Positions 8,267-15,662 of a stretch of DNA of 42,192 nucleotides are shown in pieces (positions within the stretch are counted from its first letter, which is position 1; the number at the start of each line of letters is the position of its first letter). The stretch spans positions 1 to 42,192 of the forward strand of contig NZ_JAUYFU010000027.1 of assembly GCF_030689645.1 (NCBI RefSeq). Direction: 5' to 3'. The notes under the pieces were generated by a model that saw nothing but the letters and a program-made list of their open reading frames with translations, had not been told where the DNA came from and searched no databases. Both the position numbers and the translations under genes were made by a program. Source of the DNA: Humidesulfovibrio sp. Lineage in GTDB: Bacteria > Desulfobacterota > Desulfovibrionia > Desulfovibrionales > Desulfovibrionaceae.

Positions 8267-10237
8267 CTACAGCTCCACCTGGGTGCCCAGCTCCACCACG
8301 CGTCCAGGGGGAATGCCGAAGAATGTCGTGGCGTTCCATGCGTTGCGCGACATGAAGGCGAAGAGCGTCTTGCGCCAGCCCATCATTTTCGTCGAGCCGC
8401 CGGTGAGCAGCGTTTCGCGGCCCAGGTAGAAGGTGGTGCTGGCCAGGTCGATGATCAGCCCGTGGGACTTCGCCAGCTTCAGGATCTCCGGCACGCTTGG
8501 TGTCTGCATGAAGCCGTAGCGGGCGATGATCCTGAAGAAGCCGTGGCCAAGGCTGGTTACGGCGAGGCGGTCTTTGCCGGAAACGAAGGGCGTTTCGGAG
8601 GCGGTGATGGACAAGAGCAGAATTTGCTCGTGAAGCACCTTGTTGTGCTTGTAGTGGTGCAAAAGGGTGATGGGCGTTCCCGTGGCCGAAACGGACATGA
8701 ACACTCCCGTGCCGGAGATGCGCAGGGGAGGCTTGCCCGCCACCAGGCTGTTCAGGAACAGCTCCATGGGCAGGCCCATGGCCTGAAACCGCTGGCCCAG
8801 GGCGGCCTTGCCGTCGCGCCAGGTGGCCATGGCGATCATGATCAGGGCGGCCACAGTGAGGGTGAACCAGCCGCCGTCGGCGATCTTCAACAGGTTCGAG
8901 CCCAGGAAGGCTACGTCGAAGATCAGGAACAGCGTGATGAGCGGCGCGGTTTTCCACATGGGCCAGCGCCACAGGGTGTGCACCACAAAGAAGAAGATGA
9001 TGGTGGTGATGGCCATGGTCGCCGTAACCGCGATGCCGTACGCCCCGGCCAGCCCGCTTGAGCTCTTGAAGGCCAGCACCAGGCCGATGCAGGCCACCAT
9101 CATGGCGTTGTTCACGCCGGGCAGGTAGATCTGGCCCTTGGTTTCCGCGCTGGTGTTGATGATGCGGATGCGCGGGCAGTAGCCCAGCTGCACAGCCTGC
9201 TGTGTGAGCGAGTAGACGCCGGAGATCATGGCCTGCGAGGCGATGACCGTGGCCATGGTCGCAAGGGCCACCATGGGGTAGAGCAGCGGCTGCGGCACCA
9301 GGCCGAAGAAGGGGTTGAAGGCCATGTCTGGCTTGGTCAGCAGAAGGGCGCCCTGGCCGAAGTAGTTGAGCATGAGCGAGGGCAGGACCACTGTGTACCA
9401 CGACATGCGGATAGGCTGGCGGCCAAAGTGGCCCATGTCGGCGTACAGCGCCTCGCCGCCGGTGATGCAGAGCACCACGGATCCCAGCACCACCAGCCCG
9501 TGCAGGTGGTTTTCTGCAAAGAAGCGCACGGCGTAGATCGGGTTCACGGCGGCCAGGATTTCCGGTCGCTGGACGATGGATGCCACGCCCAGGGCGGCGA
9601 TGACTGCGAACCAAAGGATCATGAGCGGGCCGAAGACCTTGCCGATGCTTTCGGTGCCATGCTTTTGCATCATGAAGAGAATCATCAGGATGACGCAGGT
9701 GCCCGGCAGAATGAAGGGCTCGGCCGCGTTTGTGGCCATAGTCAGGCCTTCCATGGCCGAGAGCACTGAAATGGCCGGGGTGATGATGCCGTCGCCGTAG
9801 AGCAAGGCCGCGCCGAACATGGCCGCGGCGATGAGCAGGATGTGGCGCTTTTTGCCTGTGCCTTCCACCGAGGCCTTCACCAGGGCCAGAAGCGCGAAGA
9901 TTCCGCCTTCCCCTTTGTTGTCGGCGCGCGTGATGAACATGACGTACTTGAGGCTCACGACGATGAATAGCGACCAGAGGATGAGAGAAAGCACGCCCAT
10001 GACGTTCACGGGCGAGAGCGCCACGGCGTGGGGCCCGTGGAAGCATTCCTTTACCGCGTAAAGTGGGCTGGTGCCGATGTCTCCGTAGACCACGCCAAGG
10101 GCGGCCAGGGCCAGGCCCATGTTGCGGCTGGAGAATTTGCCGTCGCCGTGGGCGGGGTGGGGCAGAAGCTCTCCCGGTTCTGTGGTCGGGGCGGCAGACG
10201 AGCCGTCCTGTGCGGCGGTCTTGGGATCTATCGGCAT
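8267..10237 (-). CDS. kup: Kup-type low-affinity potassium transporter
   Basis: 656 residues, the usual Kup length. It moves potassium into the cytoplasm, probably with protons. After a 40-residue polar N-terminus the family hallmark GVVYGDIGTSPLYA appears, followed by ITRADNKGEGGIFALLAL and about twelve membrane segments. The C-terminal cytoplasmic domain of about 200 residues contains TGVFMSV, which fits the TG(I/T)GVF(M/L) pattern of the family. The ATG at 10237 has GGAGG with a six-base gap. The leader upstream matches a cyclic-di-AMP riboswitch, so expression is probably lowered when cyclic-di-AMP is high. The gene is intact. Confidence 0.95.
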   Translation of the reverse strand: MPIDPKTAAQDGSSAAPTTEPGELLPHPAHGDGKFSSRNMGLALAALGVVYGDIGTSPLYAVKECFHGPHAVALSPVNVMGVLSLILWSLFIVVSLKYVMFITRADNKGEGGIFALLALVKASVEGTGKKRHILLIAAAMFGAALLYGDGIITPAISVLSAMEGLTMATNAAEPFILPGTCVILMILFMMQKHGTESIGKVFGPLMILWFAVIAALGVASIVQRPEILAAVNPIYAVRFFAENHLHGLVVLGSVVLCITGGEALYADMGHFGRQPIRMSWYTVVLPSLMLNYFGQGALLLTKPDMAFNPFFGLVPQPLLYPMVALATMATVIASQAMISGVYSLTQQAVQLGYCPRIRIINTSAETKGQIYLPGVNNAMMVACIGLVLAFKSSSGLAGAYGIAVTATMAITTIIFFFVVHTLWRWPMWKTAPLITLFLIFDVAFLGSNLLKIADGGWFTLTVAALIMIAMATWRDGKAALGQRFQAMGLPMELFLNSLVAGKPPLRISGTGVFMSVSATGTPITLLHHYKHNKVLHEQILLLSITASETPFVSGKDRLAVTSLGHGFFRIIARYGFMQTPSVPEILKLAKSHGLIIDLASTTFYLGRETLLTGGSTKMMGWRKTLFAFMSRNAWNATTFFGIPPGRVVELGTQVEL

Positions 10238-10270
10238 TACATTCCTCCGGAACGGGTGTGTGTGGGACGT

Positions 10271-10420
10271 CCCCGAATATCGGAGGTCTTCCCCTTCGAT
10301 GCCTGCGAGGTTAGCTGACGGGCTCGGACCGAAAGGTGTCCTACGCCGGTTTCCCGGCGATGCGCCCCAAGGGAATGGGTCCCCCGCTCCCGGGGCGAGC
10401 GCCCAGGATTCGGCAGCCTG
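10271..10420 (-). promoter_or_regulatory. ydaO/yuaA-type cyclic-di-AMP riboswitch in the kup leader
   Basis: Read 5' to 3' on the minus strand, the leader has the conserved blocks of the ydaO class in the right order: GCTGCCGAATCCTG near 10416-10403, GAGCGGGGGACCC at 10390-10378, TTGGGGCGCATCG just after, a GCCGGGAAACCGGC hairpin, CGTCAGCTAACCTCGCAGGC at 10320-10301 and GAAGGGGAAG at 10297-10288. Cyclic-di-AMP riboswitches of this class commonly switch off potassium transporters. Directly after the aptamer, CCTCCG (10286-10281) is a perfect complement of CGGAGG (10249-10244), the kup ribosome-binding site. It can instead pair with TCGGGG just downstream. This suggests translational control. 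The family call rests on remembered consensus, not a covariance search. Confidence 0.87.
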
Positions 10421-10421
10421 T

Positions 10422-10451
10422 TCTTTACTCCTGGCATTTGGAGAGTGTCAA
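10422..10451 (-). promoter_or_regulatory. Sigma-70-type promoter for kup leader
   Basis: The minus strand has a perfect TTGACA -35 box (10451-10446), an 18-base spacer and TAAAGA (10427-10422) as the -10 box. It sits immediately upstream of the riboswitch aptamer, so the whole aptamer would be transcribed. The -10 match is weak. Confidence 0.5.
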
Positions 10452-10463
10452 GGGACTGCGCTG

Positions 10464-10493
10464 TTGCCAAGCCGGGCGCTATCAGGGTATCCT
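10464..10493 (+). promoter_or_regulatory. Possible promoter for tatA-motAB
   Basis: TTGCCA (10464-10469), an 18-base spacer and TATCCT (10488-10493) face tatA, divergent from the kup promoter. The leader to tatA would be about 120 bases. No sigma-28 flagellar motif was seen. The match is moderate only. The rest of 10494-10617 holds nothing I recognise. Confidence 0.3.
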
Positions 10494-10617
10494 TGAAGAT
10501 GCTGCGGAGCGGGTAATGTTTGCCTGCGCAAGCCGCCAAAGACGCGAAGGTACGCATTTTGCATCGTTGCGGACCGTGGAGGAGCGCTCCCGGACTGCCA
10601 AATCTCAGGGGGGGCGC

Positions 10618-10797
10618 ATGAATCTCACGGGACTACTCATCGTCGTCATAATTGGTCTGGTCCTGTTCGGATCGGGCAAGCTGCCGGGAGTCGGCAGCGG
10701 CATCGGCAAGACCATCGCCAATTTCCGGCGCAGTCTTTCCGAGCCAGACGAAATCGATGTCACGGCGAAGAAGAAAGACCAGGAGCCAAAGCCCTGA
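10618..10797 (+). CDS. tatA: Twin-arginine translocase subunit TatA/TatE
   Basis: 59 residues, typical for a short TatA. The protein forms the pore-building component of the Tat system, which exports folded proteins across the inner membrane. Residues 1-17 are one membrane helix (MNLTGLLIVVIIGLVLF), followed by the hinge FGSGKLPGVGSGIGK and an amphipathic helix (IANFRRSLSE), then a charged tail. The ATG at 10618 follows AGGGGGGG. A longer upstream reading of the same frame has no family similarity. No tatB or tatC is next to it; motA follows after 47 bases. It could serve as a TatA paralogue with tatBC elsewhere. Confidence 0.9.
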   Translation: MNLTGLLIVVIIGLVLFGSGKLPGVGSGIGKTIANFRRSLSEPDEIDVTAKKKDQEPKP

Positions 10798-10844
10798 CGC
10801 CGCATCCGGCGGGGCGCAGCTGAGCCCGGAGCCAAGGGGAACTA

Positions 10845-11714
10845 ATGTTTGCGATCATCGGCCTCGTCGTCGTTATGGGATCCGTCATCGGCGGCTACAT
10901 GTTTGCCGGCGGCAATCTGCACGTGCTGTGGCAGCCGGCGGAAGTCATCATCATCATGGGCTCCGGCATAGGCTCCCTCATCGTGGCTTCGCCCATGAAG
11001 GTCAATGTGGCCATCGGCAAGAACCTCATGACCGTCTTCCTCGGCAAGCCCAAGGGCAAGAAAGACTACACCGACATCCTCTTGGTGCTCTTCGACCTGC
11101 TCTCCCTGGCCCGGCGCGAGGGCGTCATCGCCCTTGAGGCCCACGTGAACAAGCCCGACGGCAGCACCATCTTCACCAACCGTCCTTCAGTGCTTAAAAA
11201 CCACCACGTGCTCGACTTCATTTGCGACAATTTCAAGGCCTATACAGCCGCCAGCATGGAGCCGCATGAGTTCGAAGCGCTTATGGATATCGACATCGAT
11301 GCCCATCACGAGGACGCAGTGCAGGCGCCCACCAACCTGAACCGTCTGGCGGACGCCTTTCCTGCGCTGGGCATCGTGGCCGCGGTCATGGGCGTGGTTC
11401 TCACCATGGGCAAGCTCTCCGAGCCGCCCGAGGTCTTGGGCCATTCCATCGGCGCGGCCCTTGTCGGCACATTTCTCGGCGTGCTTTTGTCCTATGGCAT
11501 CGCCGGTCCACTGGCCGCCATCATGGCCACCATGATGCAGGAGACGAGCACCCAGCTCAACGTGGTCAAGGCCGCGATGAACGCTTTCGCCATGGGCTGG
11601 CCCCCGGCAATGGCCCTTGAGAGCGCGCGCCGGGCCATTCCATCCCACGACCGCCCCGGTTTCGACGAGTTGGAGCAGATGCTGCGCGAGAGCAAGAAGG
11701 GCGGCGGCGCCTAG
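10845..11714 (+). CDS. motA: Flagellar motor stator protein MotA
   Basis: 289 residues. MotA and MotB form the ion-conducting stator that drives flagellar rotation. Membrane segments lie at about 1-22, 30-50, 170-190 and 200-225. The MotA/ExbB signature is clear in GIVAAVMGVVLTMG and the GAALVGTFLGVLLSYG segment. The cytoplasmic loop between helices 2 and 3 carries charged residues for contact with the rotor, including the LARREGVIALE stretch. It starts 47 bases after tatA and is followed by motB after 34 bases. Whether protons or sodium ions are used cannot be decided by eye. Confidence 0.95.
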   Translation: MFAIIGLVVVMGSVIGGYMFAGGNLHVLWQPAEVIIIMGSGIGSLIVASPMKVNVAIGKNLMTVFLGKPKGKKDYTDILLVLFDLLSLARREGVIALEAHVNKPDGSTIFTNRPSVLKNHHVLDFICDNFKAYTAASMEPHEFEALMDIDIDAHHEDAVQAPTNLNRLADAFPALGIVAAVMGVVLTMGKLSEPPEVLGHSIGAALVGTFLGVLLSYGIAGPLAAIMATMMQETSTQLNVVKAAMNAFAMGWPPAMALESARRAIPSHDRPGFDELEQMLRESKKGGGA

Positions 11715-11748
11715 GCGCGGCCGACAAGGGACAAGGGAGTGAGGGCCT

Positions 11749-12708
11749 GTGGCTGAGAATAAGTCCATCATCATCAAGAAGATCAAGAAAGGCCACGCCG
11801 GCGCTCATGGCGGCGCGTGGAAGGTGGCCTACGCCGACTTCATGACCGCCATGATGGCCTTCTTTCTGCTCATGTGGCTCCTCAGCATGGTTGTGCCTGA
11901 GAAACGCGCTGGCGTTGAGCAGTATTTCAAGGAATTCAGTCTGTTCGATAAGCAGAGCTCGCTGGACGTGCGCCAGGGCGGGGCCATGATTCCCGACCAG
12001 GACAAGCCGCCGGTGCCCCAGCGCGACCAGCTCACCGAGGCCGCCGAGCACGGCAAGCAGCCCGCCATCCAGCCCGAGCAGCTCAAGACGCGCCTGCAGG
12101 AGGCCATGAGCCTGAACCTGCCAGACGTGAAGGACCAGATCGCAGTGGACGTCACCGAGACAGGGGTGCGCATCCAGTTGGGCTACAACGACGAGGATCC
12201 GCTCTTCGCCAAGGGCAGCCCGGAGCTGACCGCCAAGGGCCGCAAGGCCATCCAGTTCATTGCCGCGCAGCTGAAGGCCCTGCCCAACAAGGTGGAGGTG
12301 GAGGGCCACACTGACGCCATCAATTTTTCCGGCGGCAAGTACACCAACTGGGAGCTTTCCACCGCCCGCGCCAGCTCGGCCCGCGTGGCCCTGGAGCAGG
12401 GCGGGCTGGCCGATGACCGCCTTGCGCGCGTGTCCGGCTTCGCCTCAACCCAGCTTTTGTACCCGGACAACCCGGCTGATCCGCGCAATCGCCGCATAAG
12501 CATTCTGGTGCGCAACTACACCGCGTCCGAAGGCGGCAACGGTCTGGCGGAAAGCCTGGGAGCCGAAAAAGCCAAGCGCAAAGAGCCGAACATCGCCGAG
12601 GAGGTCAACGCCACCATTGAGAAGATGCTCTCAATGGAGAGAGGACCGGCCGCGCCGGAGCCGTCGGCCAAGAAGGACGCGAAGACGCCCGCCAAGGGAG
12701 CCCAGTAG
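11749..12708 (+). CDS. motB: Flagellar motor stator protein MotB
   Basis: 319 residues from a GTG start at 11749, supported by a purine-rich GGGAGTGAGGG upstream and by the correct MotB N-terminus. Residues 22-45 hold the plug/transmembrane region AYADFMTAMMAFFLLMWLL, with Asp30 as the ion-binding residue of the family. Residues about 130-265 form an OmpA-like peptidoglycan-binding domain (VEGHTDAINF, SGFASTQLLYP, NRRISILV) that anchors the stator to the cell wall. The C-terminal 45 residues are charged and Ala/Lys-rich. Its stop codon is separated by one base from the PilZ gene, which implies tight co-expression. Confidence 0.95.
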   Translation: MAENKSIIIKKIKKGHAGAHGGAWKVAYADFMTAMMAFFLLMWLLSMVVPEKRAGVEQYFKEFSLFDKQSSLDVRQGGAMIPDQDKPPVPQRDQLTEAAEHGKQPAIQPEQLKTRLQEAMSLNLPDVKDQIAVDVTETGVRIQLGYNDEDPLFAKGSPELTAKGRKAIQFIAAQLKALPNKVEVEGHTDAINFSGGKYTNWELSTARASSARVALEQGGLADDRLARVSGFASTQLLYPDNPADPRNRRISILVRNYTASEGGNGLAESLGAEKAKRKEPNIAEEVNATIEKMLSMERGPAAPEPSAKKDAKTPAKGAQ

Positions 12709-12709
12709 C

Positions 12710-13450
12710 ATGGTCGCGGAAGAGCTTGCCCAGGCCAGGAATTTGCCCGCCAACCTCGCGGTGATTCCGGACTGCCCGGTTTTTGTGGTGCTGCACAAGG
12801 ACCCCTTGCGCGAACGCATCGACGTGCGGGTGAGCCGTGTGCTGCTTCTGGACGAGGACGTGCTTTTCCTGGCCCAGACAGAACCGCCCGTTGGCAGCCA
12901 CATGAGCGGCGTAGATGTGGAGGTCGCCCTGCTCGCCGAGGACAAGAACGGGACCATGCGCCCCTTCGGCTACGTTGGCCGCCTGCTCGACGTGCAACAC
13001 GATTTTCTTGAGGACGACATGACCATTCAGGCCATCGCCGTTACCGCCCCAAAACCTGGCGACTTCTTCGAAACCAGCTTGCGCATGCACTACCGCGTGC
13101 CTGTGGACGAGGAGATGGGCGTGGTCATCCGCCTGGAGGGGTTCGACGAGCCGGAACTGCTTGATTTCTCCGCCGGAGGCGCGCGGGTGAGCGTGGCCGC
13201 AACCGAAGCCGCCTTCGCCTCACTGGCCGTTGAGCAGAGCATCCCCTTCCGGCTGCTGTTTCTGGGCTCCGGCTATGCCGCAGGCGATGGCATCGTGCGC
13301 AGCCTCATCCGGTCCGAGGACGGACAGTCCGCCACCCTTGGCATCTTCTTCACCAACATGGAGATCCGCGATATCCGCTACCTGGAGCGCATGGTGGCGC
13401 GCACGGTGTCCGTGTGCCGTCAGCGCGAGGGCGACGCTGAATACGTGTAG
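12710..13450 (+). CDS. PilZ-domain protein, YcgR-like flagellar brake candidate
   Basis: 246 residues from ATG 12710, one base after the motB stop; GGGAG in the end of motB serves as ribosome-binding site. The N-terminal half (about 15-115) resembles a YcgR/PilZN-type barrel. The C-terminal half is a PilZ domain with both cyclic-di-GMP signatures: RxxxR at Arg125-Arg129 (RMHYR) and DxSxxG at Asp152-Gly157 (DFSAGG). YcgR proteins bind cyclic-di-GMP and act on the stator or rotor to slow swimming. The position directly behind motAB supports that role here, but the partner is inferred. Confidence 0.88.
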   Translation: MVAEELAQARNLPANLAVIPDCPVFVVLHKDPLRERIDVRVSRVLLLDEDVLFLAQTEPPVGSHMSGVDVEVALLAEDKNGTMRPFGYVGRLLDVQHDFLEDDMTIQAIAVTAPKPGDFFETSLRMHYRVPVDEEMGVVIRLEGFDEPELLDFSAGGARVSVAATEAAFASLAVEQSIPFRLLFLGSGYAAGDGIVRSLIRSEDGQSATLGIFFTNMEIRDIRYLERMVARTVSVCRQREGDAEYV

Positions 13451-13469
13451 CCCCGGCAAGGGAGAGTCC

Positions 13470-14333
13470 ATGCACTACAGCGCCCACAAGATAATCTCCG
13501 GCAGCACCTTCCGGCGCAACGTATACAATATGGTCCCGCAGGGGGCAGCGCGCATCCTGGACATCGGCTGCGGCAACGGTGCGCTTTTGCTGCGCCTGAA
13601 GCGCGACAAGGGCTGCACTGAGCTGTACGGGGTGGAGATGAACCCCGCAGAGACCCAGGCTGCCGCCCCGGAGCTGGACGGGCTTTGGCATGTGGACATC
13701 GAGCGCGACGACGCCGTGTTCCGCGAAAAGCAGGGCTTCTTTGACTACATCCTCATGCACGACGTGGCGGAGCACCTGTACGATCCCTGGTTCACGCTCC
13801 AGAAGATCCGCTCCCTGGGCTCGGAGAACTGCGTCTTCATCATCGCCACGCCGAACCTGCACCACTGGCGGCTGCAGCACGAGATCATGTCCGGCAAGTT
13901 TCCATACGGGCACGGGTTGTGGCACTCGGGCCACCTGCGCTGGTATACCCCGGCAAGCCTGGTGGAGCTTCTGGTCATAGCCGGGCTGCGCCTGGACGGC
14001 CTGTTTCTGGAGATTCCCGACCAGGTGCCGCAGGAGAGCCTGACGCCTGCGGGCGAGGTGCGGCGCGTGGAGTTTCCGCCACGGGAGTTCCAGGCCGCCT
14101 TCGACCCGGAGCGTATCTATGCCGTGGAATATCCGAAGAGCGTCGCGAGCTATATGCCCGTGTTCTACGCGCACAAGATGATCGCCTACTGCACGCGCGG
14201 GCCCCTGCTCATGGACCCGCAGCCCATGACCTACAACTGCCCCGCCCTCGACAGCCTGCGCAAGGCTCTGGATCTGCCTTTCGACATCTACACCCCCCCG
14301 CCCATGCACGCCCTGACCGGGCCCTGGTGCTGA
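13470..14333 (+). CDS. Class I SAM-dependent methyltransferase
   Basis: 287 residues from ATG 13470 with GGAGAG upstream. The SAM-binding loop is LDIGCGNG (residues 30-37), followed by the acidic residue in ELYGVEMNP and HDVAEHLYDP as post-motif. This is the fold of UbiG/UbiE-like and glycan- or lipid-modifying methyltransferases (Methyltransf_11/23). The C-terminal 120 residues (LEIPDQVPQESL... ending TGPWC) are not diagnostic to me. The substrate is unknown. It follows the PilZ gene by 19 bases, so it is probably the last gene of the tatA-motAB operon. It converges on the next gene with only three bases between them and no hairpin terminator. Confidence 0.82.
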   Translation: MHYSAHKIISGSTFRRNVYNMVPQGAARILDIGCGNGALLLRLKRDKGCTELYGVEMNPAETQAAAPELDGLWHVDIERDDAVFREKQGFFDYILMHDVAEHLYDPWFTLQKIRSLGSENCVFIIATPNLHHWRLQHEIMSGKFPYGHGLWHSGHLRWYTPASLVELLVIAGLRLDGLFLEIPDQVPQESLTPAGEVRRVEFPPREFQAAFDPERIYAVEYPKSVASYMPVFYAHKMIAYCTRGPLLMDPQPMTYNCPALDSLRKALDLPFDIYTPPPMHALTGPWC

Positions 14334-14336
14334 GCC

Positions 14337-14768
14337 TTAGCCCATCACCATGTCGCGCAGGACGATTATGCCGGTGTAAAGCTGGCACAGGGCCAGGGCC
14401 ACCAGCAGGGCGTTGGCTATGCCGTGGGCTAGCGGGAGGGTCTTGCGCCGCGCCTTGACCTTGTCCATGACATAGCCCGAACCCAGCCCGAAGCCGATGA
14501 GCGGAAGCATGAACAGGGCCGTCAGGAAGTGCAGCTCGGTGACGCCGAGGATCTGCCAGGCGTCCCAGGCTACTCCCAGGCCTATGACGAAGGCCAGAAG
14601 CCAGACGACCATGACGAAGACGCCGACGGCCACATGGCGCTTCCACTGGAAGACGATGCCCTTGTGCCCCAGGCTGAGAAACCGGAAGCGCGTCCAGCCC
14701 AGGTACAGCACGTAGAGTGAGACGAGTACGGCCAGGGTCTGCAGCACGGGGTGGATCCACATGATCAT
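14337..14768 (-). CDS. Small four-helix membrane protein, DUF4079-like
   Basis: 143 residues, ATG 14768 preceded by AAGGAG. It starts MIMWIHPVLQTLAVLVSLYV and has four membrane segments with several conserved-looking histidines (His6, one in WKRHVAV, one in TELHFL, one in LAHGIANA). That pattern suggests a cytochrome b561-like fold and fits my memory of DUF4079. Haem binding is inferred only. It is the last gene of the oxidase operon and may help assemble or feed the oxidase. Confidence 0.7.
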   Translation of the reverse strand: MIMWIHPVLQTLAVLVSLYVLYLGWTRFRFLSLGHKGIVFQWKRHVAVGVFVMVVWLLAFVIGLGVAWDAWQILGVTELHFLTALFMLPLIGFGLGSGYVMDKVKARRKTLPLAHGIANALLVALALCQLYTGIIVLRDMVMG

Positions 14769-14798
14769 GGTCGAAGGCTCCTTTTGCGGTGAGGGGGA

Positions 14799-15662
14799 TC
14801 AGGCCGCCAGGCCCAGGATGTCCAGGGCGTCGGCGGCCAGGAAGCACAGGAACAGCAGCAGCGACGCGTTGACCAGGGCGAAGCCCAGGCGTTCGCGCGC
14901 CATGAGGGGCCAGGCCCCCAGGCTCAAGGCTGCGGCCAGAGCGGCCACAAGGCCTTGCCACACGGGCTGGGCCACCAGGCCGAAGGCCGGAATCAGCAGC
15001 ATCAGCGCTCCGTAGCCCACCAGCCACAGGGCCAGCGTTCCGCCTGCGCGGCTTTGGGCCACGCCGTGCTGGGGCACGTGGAAGCCTGCGGCCTCGTATT
15101 CGGCCCGGTGCATGCGCGCAAAGAGCCAGAAGTGCGGCACCTGCCAGGCGTAGAATACTCCGGCCAGGAGCAGCGCGTTTGGACCCAGCGGGGAGGCTCC
15201 GGCTGCGGCGAAGCCCACCAGGGGCGGAAAAGCCCCGGCTAGCCCGCCCACCAGCATGGCGAGAGACGTGCGCTTTTTCAGCGGCGTATACAGGCCGTTG
15301 TAGACCAGGAAGGTGAGGGGCGCGAAGAGCGCAGCGGCCAGGCCACCGGTGGAGGCGGCCAGCGCCAGTGCCGAGAGCGCCAGACAAACCAGCGCCAGTG
15401 CCCAGGCTGCTTTGACGGTCATGCGGCCCGCAGGCAGGGGGCGGTTTTTGGTGCGCTTCATGCGGGCGTCCTCGGCGCGCTCCTGCACCTGGTTCAGGGC
15501 GGATGCGCCGCAGGACAGCAGAAAGGCCCCGGCGGCCGCAGCCATGAGGCCCGAGCCCGGACCTCGCCCGGCGGCGAGGAAACCCGCCCCTGCTCCGGCT
15601 GCGGCCAAAAGCCCGATGCGCGGCCGCACAAGGGCCAGCACGTCTCTCAAGGGCGTGGACAT
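14799..15662 (-). CDS. ctaB: Haem O synthase (protohaem IX farnesyltransferase)
   Basis: 287 residues from ATG 15662; a GTG directly before it (15665) could also start. GGAG lies within the end of the subunit II gene, and the start overlaps that gene's stop (TGATG). A UbiA-family prenyltransferase: the first Asp-rich motif region reads NQVQERAEDARMKRTKNRPLP, where family members usually have NxxxDxxxDxxMxRTxxRPL, so the first Asp is replaced here. YNGLYTPLKKRTSLAMLVGGLAGAFPPLVG follows. Seven to nine membrane helices. It adds a farnesyl group to haem b to give haem O for the oxidase. No ctaA is in the window, so the oxidase probably carries haem O rather than A. Confidence 0.9.
   Translation of the reverse strand: MSTPLRDVLALVRPRIGLLAAAGAGAGFLAAGRGPGSGLMAAAAGAFLLSCGASALNQVQERAEDARMKRTKNRPLPAGRMTVKAAWALALVCLALSALALAASTGGLAAALFAPLTFLVYNGLYTPLKKRTSLAMLVGGLAGAFPPLVGFAAAGASPLGPNALLLAGVFYAWQVPHFWLFARMHRAEYEAAGFHVPQHGVAQSRAGGTLALWLVGYGALMLLIPAFGLVAQPVWQGLVAALAAALSLGAWPLMARERLGFALVNASLLLFLCFLAADALDILGLAA

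Noticed and set aside
7815-10046. 743-codon minus-strand frame overlapping kup
   Set aside because: It is the neighbouring frame of kup; the kup frame carries GVVYGDIGTSPLYA and the other frame is Arg/His/Pro-rich noise.
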